This document shows positions 25,000 to 37,289 of a stretch of DNA of 64,000 bases, piece after piece. The notes under the pieces are model-generated. The model was not told the origin of the DNA and made no database searches. It saw only the letters and a list, made by a program, of their open reading frames with translations. The position numbers and the translations under genes were made by a program. Source of the DNA: Selaginella tamariscina (taxonomy: Eukaryota > Streptophyta > Lycopodiopsida > Selaginellales > Selaginellaceae); contig PUQB01000020.1 of assembly GCA_003024785.1 (NCBI GenBank), positions 1,454,314 to 1,518,313 of the forward strand, in the 5' to 3' direction. Every line of letters starts with the position of its first letter. Position 1 is the stretch's first letter.

Positions 25000-27301
25000 A
25001 CATGCATACGTGTAGTAAAGTACATTCAAAACAAATACATACTATGTGTAAATATAAATAAATAAATAGATAGGTAGATATAGATATAAATATAGATATC
25101 TCGTGCTTATGCATACATGCATATATAAACCAGAGTCTATGACGTATTATTTGCATACAAATTAAGCCAAATACGAGGTAGCAGCGAATTACATATGGAG
25201 TTGGGTCGGAAAACATTATGTCCAAAGAATATCCGCGCATAACTTTGTGACTATTCGTTTAAATTATAATAAAAAGTCGTACTCGTATGTTAATATTTTC
25301 CAATCTACTTTGTAAAAGGAATCAATTATTATTATATTTTCAATCACTTAAAAATTCGTTATAACATTGAAATGTTAACAACCAGAAATGAAACAAACCT
25401 TTTAATTACATAGATCTTCAAAATTGCATTTCATACTTTTAAATTTAAATAATAATAATAATTATCATCATTATTTACGTTTATAACTAACGTTATATAT
25501 ATGTGTGTGTGTAGTTGATTATGCAATTAGATATTAATATTTATGGCTATATTGATATGATATTGTCATATATCAACAATAAATTAATACTTTTTGATTG
25601 CCTTTCATCCAGCACTGTCGAGACATTTCATAAGTGATGAATACATTCTGACTCATTCTTTCCTTATTATAAGTGATTCATTTTTTCATATCATTATATA
25701 CCCATTAGAGCGTATATAGTTAAGTCCAATTGTTTATAGTTAAAATGTGTATATACTATATAGTTCCAGAGTGTCTATAGATAGATAGATAAATTATGTG
25801 TGTTTAGCTGTATTAAGGTCGCATTGCATGTATGTTGCAATTGCATCCCTGTAACATTTCCACTTATTAAGGAAACTACTGTTGAAATATATTAAATTTA
25901 TAATTTTCATATTGATGTAATCTGAAAAAACCTTTTAAATCTTTTGTACAATGAAATCAGTCCTTCACGGTCAACTGTTCATATTACATGAAAAACAATT
26001 TTTAAATGAATATATATTCACTTTATATATATATATAGACACACACACATACATATAGACACTTTACTTCTTTTATATAATATTAATTACATAAATACGT
26101 TATATACTATTATATATATACATATGTATACGTGTGAGGTTTTTAAAAGTTTGTTTTGCTCAAGCCTTCAATATTTGAATTGCCTCAAAGTAGATATCAC
26201 ACGGAAACACAATCACATCGACTTAACTAATTAATTAAATAAATTAAGAGTGTAAAAGAATTTTAAAATCACCAGATTATGTTTGTAACTTTATATAATA
26301 ATAACAACCTTAAAATGTTGAACTTTGTTTGTAGTCAATTCAATTTATTTTCATTTAAACAATATAATATTTATGTAATATACAAATAAGTTTTGAATTT
26401 AATGTATATGATATAATTGTTAAAATATACATTCATGCCTTTTTTTTTTAACTTACAAGTGTGTATACCATACATGTGTATATAAATTAGATGTATACAT
26501 ACATATATGTGTAAGTATTCGTGTTTCTATTTTAAGTTTGCATGTTTATTCGTATAAAACTTTGGTAAGTAAACCTTTTAGAAAGAAATCTTACAGCTTA
26601 AAAATTTATATTAATATTGATATTTATATATGAATTTTTTTTAAAAAATCAACTGTTACAAACTGATATATATAGATGAGTTATTTATTTTAAACTTCTA
26701 TTATTTTACAAACAAAACTATGCATTTGTATATATATAGAGAGACACACACACACTTATGGAGCTTCATGCATAACTATAATAAAACAATTAAACAATCA
26801 AATATTTTTTATAACTAATTTAATATTAAACCCTTATGAATTCTCTCTCACACACACACGCGCTCACGTGCGCCATCCAGTGCAAAAGCGTTCTCCTCTA
26901 CATGTCTGCACACATGTATCTATAATGTGTGGTCTAATAATATATCTTATATACATAACTATAGGTATGTGTTCGTTTGTGGGTCCGTCTGTGTCTCCTT
27001 TTATTTATATATATTAAGCATTTACTTGAGAAGAGGTATATTTAATACAACCCTCTATCTCTAGCTCACACACACACAACACACAACTAAATTAACCAGA
27101 TTATGGATCTATAAGCAAACTCTTATATTTAATAGTTTAAGTGCATACACATCAGATACAAATATACAACCCTCTATCTCTAGCTCACACACACACAACA
27201 CACAACTAAATTAAGCAGATTATGGATCTATAAGCAAAACTCTTATATTTTAATAGTTTAAGTGCATACACATCAGACACAAATATAAAAAATATATTTG
27301 T

Positions 27302-27320
27302 CGTCAACAGCAGGGTTCGA
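27302..27320 (-). repeat. Partial tandem copy of the tRNA-Ser 3' end
   Basis: CGTCAACAGCAGGGTTCGA repeats the tRNA 3' acceptor and T-arm sequence at 27340-27358 with one difference, and the AT-rich flank is repeated with it (TATATTTGTCGTC). It is a 38-39-bp tandem duplication that copies the end of the tRNA gene plus its flank, downstream of the gene in transcription sense. Confidence 0.8.
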
Positions 27321-27339
27321 TATAAAAATATATATTTGT

Positions 27340-27421
27340 CGTCAACAGTAGGGTTCGAACCTACGCGGGCAAAGCCCAATAGATTTCAAGTCTATCTCCT
27401 TGACCACTCGGACATGTTGAC
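27340..27421 (-). tRNA. tRNA-Ser (UGA)
   Basis: On the minus strand the 82-nt gene starts GTCAACATGTCCGAGTGGTC and ends with TGTTGAC plus discriminator G, giving a perfect 7-bp acceptor stem. The anticodon arm ATAGACTTGAAATCTAT carries anticodon TGA, a long variable arm (TGGGCTTTGCCCG) follows as expected for class II Ser tRNAs, and the T loop is GTTCGAA within a paired stem. No CCA is encoded, as in eukaryotic nuclear genes. It has no intron. Confidence 0.93.
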
Positions 27422-27931
27422 TTATTGATATTAATTACTTCTATTTTAAATATTTCCAAGGTAACTATGAGAACTGTGGTATTCATGAACTCTCTCATTC
27501 ATTCATATATATAAAAATTAACAGTTATACGGAAGCATTCTAATAAGATTTGTTGAGTTGAAGCTTATTTAATTTATCTTCTTTATACGTACGTATGTAT
27601 TTGATGCATAACTATTTATATTTATCACACACCACACACTATATATATACATACTAAATTAAACCTGTATAATTAAACCCCTTTTTAAATTAAATTGAAA
27701 CTGTGGTCCCAACGTGGGACCCATATTTAAACTATTTAAATAGAAACAGACTTGAAGTAATTCAATAAATTTAAGGCACACAGACACACACTTATCTTAG
27801 AGACTTACATGTTAGATTTATATATTTATATATATGTACATTGTAAGGTTTATATTCATTACCACTACATTATTCTATGATCTACTCATATAACACTAAA
27901 GTATCTCCACCAACCTGTTTATATATTTATA

Positions 27932-27980
<49 letters not shown>

Positions 27981-28336
27981 ATGACATACATATCACAGAC
28001 ATATACCATGAACCATATACACTTATACAACTAAAGAAGTCACCACAAGATGCAATTTGGGTTTCCTACACAATTGTTGCAAATTGAACACAATCGTTAT
28101 ATATGAATATATGTCTGTTTATAAAGGTTAAAATGTATATACATGCAGGTGTATGCATAGATTTCTAGTAATAAAAATATGTATGTGAAGTTTACATAAA
28201 GAATATACCTTGATTTACTTGCAATTATTTATAAAATTATTTTAATTTAATTCACAATCAACTGAACTAATAGCATTTAAACCGATTCTTACGAACGAAA
28301 ACAAACTTTCGAAATCTACTTATATTTAGGGCTTAA

Positions 28337-28569
28337 TTAAAAACCTCCAGAGCAGCGAGTGCATTTACCAGAAGGGAAGCAGCAATCAAAGCAATCTGAA
28401 AGACAAATTGTGTGAATAATAATTAATTAACAATTAATACAATCTAATTACCTTTGGGATTTACAACAACTGCAGTGTTGCGTGCAGTCGCATTTGCAAC
28501 TGCAGCAAAGAGGAGAAGCACAAGCAGAATGGTGGTCGTCATCAAAAGCTTGCAACATGCTGAAGACAT
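28337..28569 (-). CDS. Small secreted cysteine-rich peptide, two exons, 58 aa (copy D)
   Basis: Exon 1 (28569-28452) begins MSSACCKLLM. An in-frame second Met is at residue 10, and a hydrophobic core ILLVLLLFAAVANA (residues ~14-27) with AxA-type small residues makes a convincing signal peptide. TARNTAVVVNPK follows. A 56-bp intron (28451-28396) runs GTAATT...TTTCAG with a phase-1 junction. Exon 2 (28395-28337) encodes DCFDCCFPSGKCTRCSGGF and a stop. The predicted mature peptide is about 30 residues with spacing C-x2-C-C-x5-C-x2-C (five cysteines). A frameshifted homologue lies at 6483-6715. I do not recognise the family; antimicrobial or signalling peptides are the usual roles for this architecture, but that is inference. 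Confidence 0.75.
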
Positions 28570-29485
28570 TTGGGTGGCATTTTACCAGCATAGATGAATC
28601 ATTTTATTCAATCTTCAGATAAACTATTGCTTTGTAGCGCAGTTTGTTTCATTCAACACTATTTCTTGCAAGTTTGACAATGAAGAAAACGACGAATATA
28701 CTCGTCTTATTATCTCAAGATTCCGTGGGAACTGTAACTTTGTCTGTAACTATGTTCTCGAACAGCATTTGAAATGTGCAAAAACACGAGCAATTATAAA
28801 TTATGTACAACCCGTATTGGTTATATAAAAAAAGTGTAATTAATGTAATATATAATTATGAACATTTTTCAAGAAAAAAAAATTATTTTTGAATGTTTGT
28901 AGTAAGTTTTAGCAAACTATGACTATAATAATTTAATGTATAATATTATATGTTTGTTCTTGTGTTTGTATGCAGTATATATACACTTTGTATAACTTTT
29001 ATAAATTCATATTATAAACTATAGGTCCGTACTAGAAACTTGTTCTTTTTAAAAATGAAATGTATGGTTAAAATAAATTTTGAATTATCCAATTTCATCA
29101 TATTACATGTGTTCAATCTTAATTTTATTTTTTTAAATTCTATAAATTATTATATTCTTAACATATATTGCATCATAATAATAATATTTATTAAATAAAT
29201 ATGTAAGTTCATACCTTAAGAATATAAATGTGAAATATGTTAGTGATTTTCTATGTTTAGAAGGATATAGATTATAAATTATATCTTAAAGTATTTCATG
29301 CTTAGGTCTAATGCCTAGTTAATATTTTCTGTTTAAGATAAATATATATATTAAGGAATCTATTTAATTAAGACGGCTCCAAAATTTTATTTAAGAAATT
29401 TTGAACATAATATATAAAACTAATATTTAAAATATATTATTTATTATAAATATATCTTAATGATGACTTAAGTTTTATTATCGAT
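28570..29485. repeat. AT-rich continuation of unit D upstream of the peptide gene
   Basis: This matches 6716-7500 with small indels, including the conserved patch at 28680-28780 (equivalent to 6845-6945). It should contain the peptide gene's promoter in minus sense; AATAAAAT-like and TTTATAATT-like sequences are present, but none stands out as a certain TATA box. No other gene is seen. Confidence 0.5.
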
Positions 29486-30441
29486 ACAATACATGTGTCA
29501 AATGCCATTTAATTTAATATTAATTTTATAATTTAAAAAGAGAAAATATTAATTAATGTATTTAAGATAAATTAAGTTTCTCTATTCTCAATACACAAAT
29601 GTAAAAAAATGTGTGTACACATACATATCTATGCATATGTATGTATTAACATTCAATATGTTAATTATTTCATGTAAAAGCAAACCACACTTTTTTTTTA
29701 TCTGCTCAAACAAATAAATTTGCTTTAAATTTAATTACTATTAAAACTCAATTTATAAAATAAAATGTCAATGCATATCTTAAATTATTTTAAATTTTGT
29801 ATTAGTTTAATATACTTTATGATTATATTTACATTTTAATCCTAAGCTAATTAATAAGTTACTCATGTTTACCATCATAGCCAAGGTTTCAAGGGGTATT
29901 TTTTATATGAAATCTTAAATTAACATAAAATTAATTTAACTTTTATACAATAAAAAGAAATTTTATATTCATAAAAAATTTAAAAGTATTAAACTAAATT
30001 TAAAAATTGAAAACATATAATAAATAAGAGAGCAAGGAGCTTAAGCTGCTTAACTTGTATAGTTTTTATATTATATTATTATAATGTTAAATTTAAATAA
30101 AATGAATTACATAAAAATAATCTGAATAATATACTAAATATAAAATTTAAAATAATTTTTAATATGCTATATATTTGGTTATAGTGGCATCATATTTTAT
30201 AAATTGAGTACTCAAACATTTTTAATATTAATTAAAGTTAAAATTAGTTAAATTAAATTGATTTTGCACACATAATGTATGCCATAGACATATATACATA
30301 CACATGCATGTACACACATTTTCCCACATTTATGTATGCTTAATTTACCTTAATTACATTAATTAATATATTTATCTGGCTAATCTCTTTTTACATTATA
30401 AAATTATTATTAATTAAATAGTAGTAAACACATTTGACACA
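29486..30441. mobile_element. Fold-back (long inverted repeat) element 1
   Basis: The two halves are imperfect inverted copies. The left end ATGTGTCAAATGCCATTTAA pairs with CATTTGACACAT at the right, and ATTTAAAAAGAGA plus AAGATAAATTAAG on the left pair with AATTTACCTTAATT and TCTCTTTTTACATTATAAAA on the right. Total length is about 955 bp with no coding capacity. It resembles a fold-back MITE. A relative lies at 31185-32275. Confidence 0.65.
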
Positions 30442-31184
30442 TAAGTCTAAACGTATTACATCATGTTGATGCAACATATTTACTGATGTGGCACCTTAAT
30501 TAGGGCATTGCCCTGCACTGTTAAACTGTTAAAATTACTCATTACTTAATAAATATACCAGAAACTAAAATAATAGCGGCTGCAGTAGGATTAGTGGATT
30601 GATTAACATAAATATTAATTTCATCTTAAACCACGAGGCGCAGGAACAAAGAGAATATTTTATTTTACTTGACTGAATTTAACTATTTAATTAGTACATA
30701 AAATTTCAAAAAGTATAAAAGAGAATGAATTTGTAAATAATCATTTACAATGTAATATATTAATTCGTATGTAAACTTATAATGTATAGCTCCGTAAAAC
30801 TTCATACTTCCGTAATAAACCATACTTCAGAGCTCTAATTATAATAGAGCCATATATGTGTGTGTATATTTAAATTATAGATGTTCTATATAACAACTTG
30901 TTATATTTATGTATATATAGTAAAACTTATTTAAAATAATATTATTGGGACCCTGCGTTATTTTATTTATTTATTTTTTTATAAGTGTTTGATTTACAAT
31001 TGGGACTGTTTTATATTAATTAATTAACGGTGAATGACAAAATGGAAAATATTTGTGGTGGTTTAAATTATTTATGTTAAATCGAATTATTATGAATATG
31101 GCAATTAGTTTTTTCTAAGTGCCACATCAGTGAATAGCTTTATATATATTATCAGCAGAGACGTTTCCCTGCACATAGACACGA
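30442..31184. other. AT-rich spacer between fold-back elements
   Basis: No gene is seen. It holds an inverted copy (30495-30650) of 10640-10790, including the GC-richer AATAGCGGCTGCAGTAGG segment, and a stretch around 30935-31015 with GGGACCCTG and a later GGGACTG in inverted-like arrangement. Confidence 0.45.
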
Positions 31185-32275
31185 TGCAATACGTCATAGG
31201 GCATGTGTCAAATGACGTCGTTTATTGGTGATAAAGCAGCATGCCACCTAAGCATTAATTTAATTATTATTAAATTTACAATTTAAAAAGAGATTAACCA
31301 GATAAATATACTAATTAATATATTTAAGATAAATTAAGTTTTACAAGTGTGAGAAACGTGTGTGTATTAACAATATGAAAATTCAATGTGTTAATTAATT
31401 CATATATAGTGCAAAATCACATTTTAAATTTTTATTTATATATTTAAATTTATGTTAAATTTATTATAATAATGAAAAGTTTTAATATTCAATTTATAAG
31501 ATAATGACCAAATATGTACCATATTAAAAATTATTTTAAATTTTTAACTTAGTATATTATTCAAATTAACTTTATAATAATATAGTATAAAAAAGTTATA
31601 CAAGTTAAGCTCCTTGCTTTCTTATTTTATATTTATAATTATATTTTTGTAGTTGTTAAATTTATTTTTATACTTTTTATATTTTATTACATTAATTTAT
31701 GAATAAAAAAAAATTTTATTGTATAAAAACTAAATTAAGTTTTTGTTAGTTTAAGTATAAAAATATATAAAAAAGAAAATATAAATTAAATTTAAAGTAT
31801 CCCTAGAAACCTAGAATATGTTTATAAACAAATTTTTTATAAAATGTTAAATTTGAATACAAATGATCTTGAGATATATTAAAAAAAAATTCTAAATAAT
31901 TTTAAATATGTAGTGGCATCTCGCATTCTATTTGAGTATTAAAACATTTTTAATATTAAAATAAAATTATTTAAGCATAAATATATAAATAAAAATAAAA
32001 ATGTATGATTTTGTACTTACATGAATTAATTAACATATTAAATTTTCATGCTGTATGCCATACATGTACATACACATACACGTGTGTACATAATCTCACA
32101 CTTGTGAAGCTTAATTTATCTTAAATATATTCAATCTCTTTTTAAATTATAAAATTAATAATAATTAAACTAATGCATGCTGAATTATCATGTATTGCAT
32201 CGTGTGACGATGTAAATGTAAAACCCAGATAAACGTTTTTGTAAATATTGACATTAAATTACGGCATTTGACTTA
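31185..32275. mobile_element. Fold-back (long inverted repeat) element 2
   Basis: ACACGATGCAATACGTCAT on the left mirrors TGTATTGCATCGTGTGACG near 32195. Inside, GCAGCATGC...TTTAATTATTATTAAATTT and ATTTAAGATAAATTAAG on the left mirror CTTAATTTATCTTAAAT and ATTAATAATAATTAAACTAA on the right. The ends again carry TGTCAAATG and CATTTGAC. About 1.0-1.1 kb, no coding sequence, same family as the element at 29486-30441. Confidence 0.6.
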
Positions 32276-32404
32276 AAACAAAAGCATAGGTGCACCGTAC
32301 CTATTGTTATTAGATAGTTTATTTGAATATGTGTCATATGATGAAGAGTTCATTATATAGTGTAGTTTATTAAAGTTTATTGAATAATTTTATAAATTAA
32401 TAAA

Positions 32405-32690
32405 ATAATGGCAAACATGACTTTGCAAAGTCTTTTGCTGTTTAACAAGGATTTTATAATTGAACAATTATGATATATATGTAAACTTTAATGCAATAAG
32501 GTAAAATAGAAAAAAATAACATTTTATTTAAAATAAAAAATAAAATTTAAGCATTTTAATATAAGTATATTTCTAGAACACTATATATACATATGCAAAA
32601 ATCAATTTATAAATATAAAGTATTGAATTACCTTTTTGTTAAAAGTTAAGCCTCTTTACAGTCCTGATGGTTCTAGTTATATAGATATGG
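32405..32690. repeat. Direct repeat of 10805-11120
   Basis: The sequence from ATGACTTTG through TCTTTTGCTGTTTAACAAGG to GGTTCTAGTTATAT recurs almost unchanged at both places, about 21.6 kb apart and in the same orientation. No coding capacity is seen. Confidence 0.75.
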
Positions 32691-33184
32691 TGCACGTGCA
32701 ATTGGTATGATTTCAATGCAATGATCAATGGTCCACCGTGGTGGCAATCTAGGAAGAAGATCTTCTAAAAAACATTCATGTTTCACTGCAGTAACTCATG
32801 GATTGCTTCAAGAACTGGTTCTTCACTTGTGTCCACCAACATGAATTTTCACAAACAAAAACTTGACACTATCCTTTTATTGCATGTTTCGTTTGTTCTA
32901 TTGTCATAAACATCGGATTGTAACACTTTTGCATTAGGGTGAATATTCATAGTGTGATTTGAATAACTCTTGGCATTTATTGGCAAGTATAATTCGATTA
33001 TCCCTCGATTGTACATCTTTGACAAACTATGATAAAACTTCATCCCTAAGACGAAGTCAAATCGCGTCATGTTTAATATTGTCAAGTCAACTTTCACTTT
33101 CCATCCACGGATTTGGACATCAACTGCCTAGCTACATCATTAATTATTTGAGACCCTTGTGCAAAACTTAACCATTGATCCCAT
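32691..33184 (-). pseudogene. Gypsy protease remnant next to an LTR
   Basis: The minus-strand frame 33097-32849 includes LTILNMTRFDFVLGMKFYHS, matching the second half of gypsy retropepsins (f-D-x-I/V-L-G-M-x-F/W). At about 33165-33183 a poor primer-site match (TGGGATCAATGG on the minus strand) lies next to the LTR end. Protease this close to the LTR means gag is deleted; RT and integrase are absent. Confidence 0.6.
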
Positions 33185-33955
33185 TGTCAAAGTTATTACC
33201 TGATGCTACATGGAGTGTCACCAAGTAAGCACATATGTGAGAAAATAGGTTAATTGCTTATGAAAACCCATGTCATAAACAACATAAGGAATTGAATTTG
33301 ATAATTTGAGCCATCTAACAAACCCATAAGGTCTAACCTTATTACCCACTCTCAAGAACATACATGTTCATGAGTGGGCATATGCTCGAGCACCAATCCT
33401 TAGTGTGGCATAGCCAAGGCGGCCATAGAAAGGCATTAGTTATTAACTTATTTGGGACATAAACCTACACCCAATTATGTATTATAATTAGCTTGTGATC
33501 TTAGCAAAAGCCAAGGTTAAGGTTAGCTTAACACCTAGTTATTCATACCCCATGCTGCATGATATTCCATTTTAAAATAAGTAATAAGGGTTAACAGAGC
33601 TAGTGTGTAAACACATTGAATTGATATTTTAATGATGTCCTAACACCTTTAATTCTTAACTCAGGACGTTACAATATAATGCGATACCCCCTAATTTTAA
33701 AGATTAGACAAGTGGGTAGCACAAAATCTCCATGCAAAATGTTATTCACTTGGACTAAGGACTAACCCTAACCCATAACTATCGGTACTAAGGGGGTAGT
33801 GAGTATTGACTTAAGTAAAGTTTACTCTAGCCTAATGACTTAGACTGATCAAATCCAAGTGCATTAAAGAGATTATGTTTATGCCCTAATTGTTCCTAGT
33901 CATGTTATCAAGTGTAAGTCAGAGGTTATGCAAAGTAAAAATAGAAACTATGACA
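33185..33955 (-). repeat. LTR related to the one at 1046-1962
   Basis: 771 bp with TGTCA (33185) and TGACA (33955) ends. The opening GTCAAAGTTATTACCTGATG parallels GTCAGAGTTTTTACCTGGTG at 1047, and both share the AACTATGACA outer end and the CTAACCCTAACCC-like interior. Only one LTR of this copy is in the window. Confidence 0.7.
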
Positions 33956-35102
33956 GTATGAATCCCATTGACCTTGAATCCTTAGAACAAATGTGTGAAA
34001 TTAAGCTCTCTCTCAACTATGTTGTTCAATATGGTTCAGAATATTGACTATGTAAGAACATCTTCAATTTTGAATTTGCAAGTAGTATGGTGACAATGGT
34101 TTTAATCTAAAAATACAATTCTATATTAGATGTTTGCCTAAACTATAATAATATACAGCTTGGATGAACACCCAATCCTTTATTCTATGCATGAATCAAA
34201 ATGAATCCAAGCTTCTCTACATTCTCTAAATTGCACTTTTCTCCTACCTTTTGTTAACATTTTCATTACAAACATTTATTCTTTATTAGATCTGTCAATT
34301 GATATGGAAATTGAGATCTTAAAAGAAATCGTAGTTTATATATGTTGTGAAGATATATAATGTTAAAAAATTCATTTTAATATAATCTCATGTTTTGTTA
34401 AATGTTGTACACCCATCTTCTTAATCTACAAGAAGATCATAATTGTATTAAGATATATCACTCGAGCTTGTGTTGTATTAGTTTGTGTTTATTATACAAT
34501 GAGTAATGTTATAGATTTTCACTCGAGCTTAAGTACTATAATATAATATTGATCAAGATTGAGTAATACCAACCAACATTACTCGAGAACTCGAGTAGAA
34601 TGTTATTATTAATAAGTGATTTTAATTGGATCATCATATTAAATAATCCTTATGTTGTTAGTGAATTTTATTGGTTCTTGTCAATTGTAAAACATTTTGA
34701 TTTTATCATATCCTTTGTTTAAATTAAATTTTAATCTTTTTAATCCCGATTGATTAACCTTCTCCTCCACCATCTTCTTCATTTTATATACTTTTATTTA
34801 TACTTAGCACAACACAATGGGATGCATGTAGATAGAATATTCTATGGCAAGTTTATTTAGACTAACACGTAATTCTTAGTATAATACATAATAATGAAAT
34901 ATGACTCACAAAAAATTGACTATGACAACGTAAGCATTCAAGTGTTTTACGTTCCCTGCACACTCCTCTTTGTGCTTTAAATGTTCCTTTCAATGAGTTT
35001 GGTTCTCTTTTTTTGTCATTAGCACATGCAGATACAATATATTTTCACAATGTAAAATCCAACACAAACTAATATGTCACGAGGCATATATCATACATAC
35101 AT

Positions 35103-35153
<51 letters not shown>

Positions 35154-35690
35154 TATAATATATATGTATGAGAGAGAGAGTTTAATCAGTTCTTATGTAA
35201 GCAAGTTTTTACAACGGTGATACATTGGTACAGTCCGTGTAATGAAATGGGGAAGGCTATTGAAAGTGGAATCAAATGACCAGAGTTGGATGCCAACCTA
35301 ACGTGGTTACATACACTATGATGATGAACTTGCTACACCATGAACTATATACATGTATGCATACATATTCTAAATTAAATATAATAAATAATGCTCAGTT
35401 CCATAATTCATTATCTTCCACCTAGTGAGGTTTGCATGCATGTGTGTTCATATTGTAAGTTTGTGAACGTATATTTGTTATAATAGATGTATTTTTTATA
35501 TGTTACAAATCTCTCTCACTCGTCTGTTTACAGGCACGCATGCAACACACATTTATCCAATACCTGTGTCGCTTTTTTATACCTGATTGTATTCTATTTG
35601 AACTGTGCCCACATATATAGAACATTCTACATATTATGCAGGTACTTACATATATACATAAGACACGTATGTCTTTTATGCATTATCTTT
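33956..35690. other. AT-rich region without recognised genes
   Basis: I find no credible coding sequence. Repeated ACTCGAG motifs occur at about 34460-34595. A pure (CT)n microsatellite of about 40 bp lies at 35106-35145, followed by a TA run and a short GA run. Confidence 0.5.
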
Positions 35691-35693
35691 TGA

Positions 35694-37289
35694 CAAAGTC
35701 AGGGAGATGTTCAAGGACACGATTTTAGCAGGATGCCGTCCAAATGTGAGAACTTATACAGTGCTGATAAGATGCCTGGCATCTTTAGGAAATCTCGATG
35801 CTGCTCTACTCATGTTTGAGAAGCTGGACACCAACAGCAGCTACTTTTCAAGTTTTAACGAGCTCTGCAGCTGCTACCGGTGACTTGGAGCTTCTAAACA
35901 AGCTCTCTCAAGGTGTGTGCACGTGTGATGTGCACGTGTATTTACAAATGTATACCAGGCACACACGTTTATGCATAACATGTATATGTATGCTCTGTTC
36001 TCCGTGTCACGTAAGTATACAGATGTTTGCACGCCCGTGATGTATATGTATACATATCCTAAACAACTTTTAGTTTTATCAAGGCATGAAGAAGCTAGTG
36101 AGTTGCTCAAGGACATGGAGAAGCTCATTGCAGAGAATGAACAAAACAAGAATCAACGACCGCGATAGAAGATCCAACTACATCAAAAGATCAAAACATA
36201 TGGAAATCCACACTGAAGACTGTTAGAATGTGTGTATTTGATATATAATAATCATGCATTGTGTTGAAGTGAAACATATGCTCTCTCACGCACATGCACA
36301 CACCCATTTTGATTGCTGAATTGTGTATGTTTAGCGCTACAGGACGTGGAGATTATGGAGGGGTTAGATAGGCCATTGGTTGATATAAAAGCCTTTTCAA
36401 CACTTATTTTACATTGGGGCCCCAACTTCCGATGGGATCCTTGGAAGGTGCTAAGAGTCCTCATGGGGTAATATCTTCCGTTGTTTTAGTGTGTGTGTGT
36501 GTGTGTGTTTGTTCTAATCATTTTTGTTCTTTTTGTATAAAGGATGTAAATTCTGGGTGGAGAAGCCGACAGTTTCATATATACGAAGATGATAAGTCTA
36601 CTTGGGCAAGCCCACCACTCGACAGTGCTTCGGGGGTAGCGCAATGGGGCGAATCGACAACTCCTCCATGCACTTTGCAGCCATGGATGAGATACTGATT
36701 AAGCTTCAGAATTCCGACGTGGACGTTGGGACTGTCACTTACAAACACGCTTGCCGTGGCTAACAAACCCCAGCTGGTTATGAGGATGTTCTACTGGATG
36801 AGGGACCTCAAGGTATTATTGCATCTCTCTCTCTTGCTTCATACACACACTAACTTATGATTAATAGGTATGGCCAAATGCAAGGACATATACAACAATA
36901 ATAGACATGCTAGTAAAAACCCGGAGTTCGACAGAGCCATGCAAATATACAAAGAGATGGTAGTCCGGTATCAAACCAGACGCACACACATACACCGTAT
37001 TAATGCAGTCGCTAGGGCGTGAAGGGAAACTTGACGAGGCAGAGGACGTATTTGATAAGATGTCCGAGTACGGGGTTAAACCAACGTGGTTACCTACACC
37101 TGGTTAATCAACTCTTATGTGCAATTAGGGAGAGTTAAGCACGCTTTGCTTTTGTTTAACATGATGTGTGAGGAAGGTGTTAAACCTAACTCTATAACTT
37201 ACTTGATTATTTCCAAGGGGTTGAGAAGTTCAAATATGTTTCATGAGCTTGTTGAAGTTGAGAAAAAGATGGGTGGAATTGATTTCTAG
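35694..37289 (+). pseudogene. Pentatricopeptide repeat (PPR) gene, decayed
   Basis: Several pieces match the 35-residue PPR pattern. At 35700-35870: REMFKDTILAGCRPNVRTYT, then VLIRCLASLGNLDAALLMF. At 36868-37088: VWPNARTYTTIIDMLVK, DRAMQIYKEMV, IKPDAHTYTVLMQSLGREGK and LDEAEDVFDKMSEYGVKP. At 37093-37285: VVTYTWLINSYVQLGRVKHA and EEGVKPNSITYLIISKGL. A block at 36070-36166 ends EASELLKDMEKLIAENEQNK and a stop. The pieces are in different frames, with indels at about 36917, 36970 and 37082, and microsatellite-like stretches between them. PPR proteins bind organelle RNA. It may be two decayed copies or a gene with assembly indels. Confidence 0.8.

Larger units (their letters stand above)
25000..28336. 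repeat. AT-rich duplicated unit D (right arm)
   Basis: Direct copy of unit A from its position ~2930 onward; 25008-26672 is the reverse complement of 13111-14785. It holds (CT)n(CA)n at about 27931-27981 and a doubled segment (27050-27160 repeated at 27167-27285). Apart from the tRNA-Ser and the peptide gene listed separately, no gene is seen. Confidence 0.75.

Noticed and set aside
30935-31015. Possible pogo/Tc1-type MITE from GGGACCCTG and GGGACTG motifs
   Set aside because: No matching terminal inverted repeats or TA duplications could be defined.
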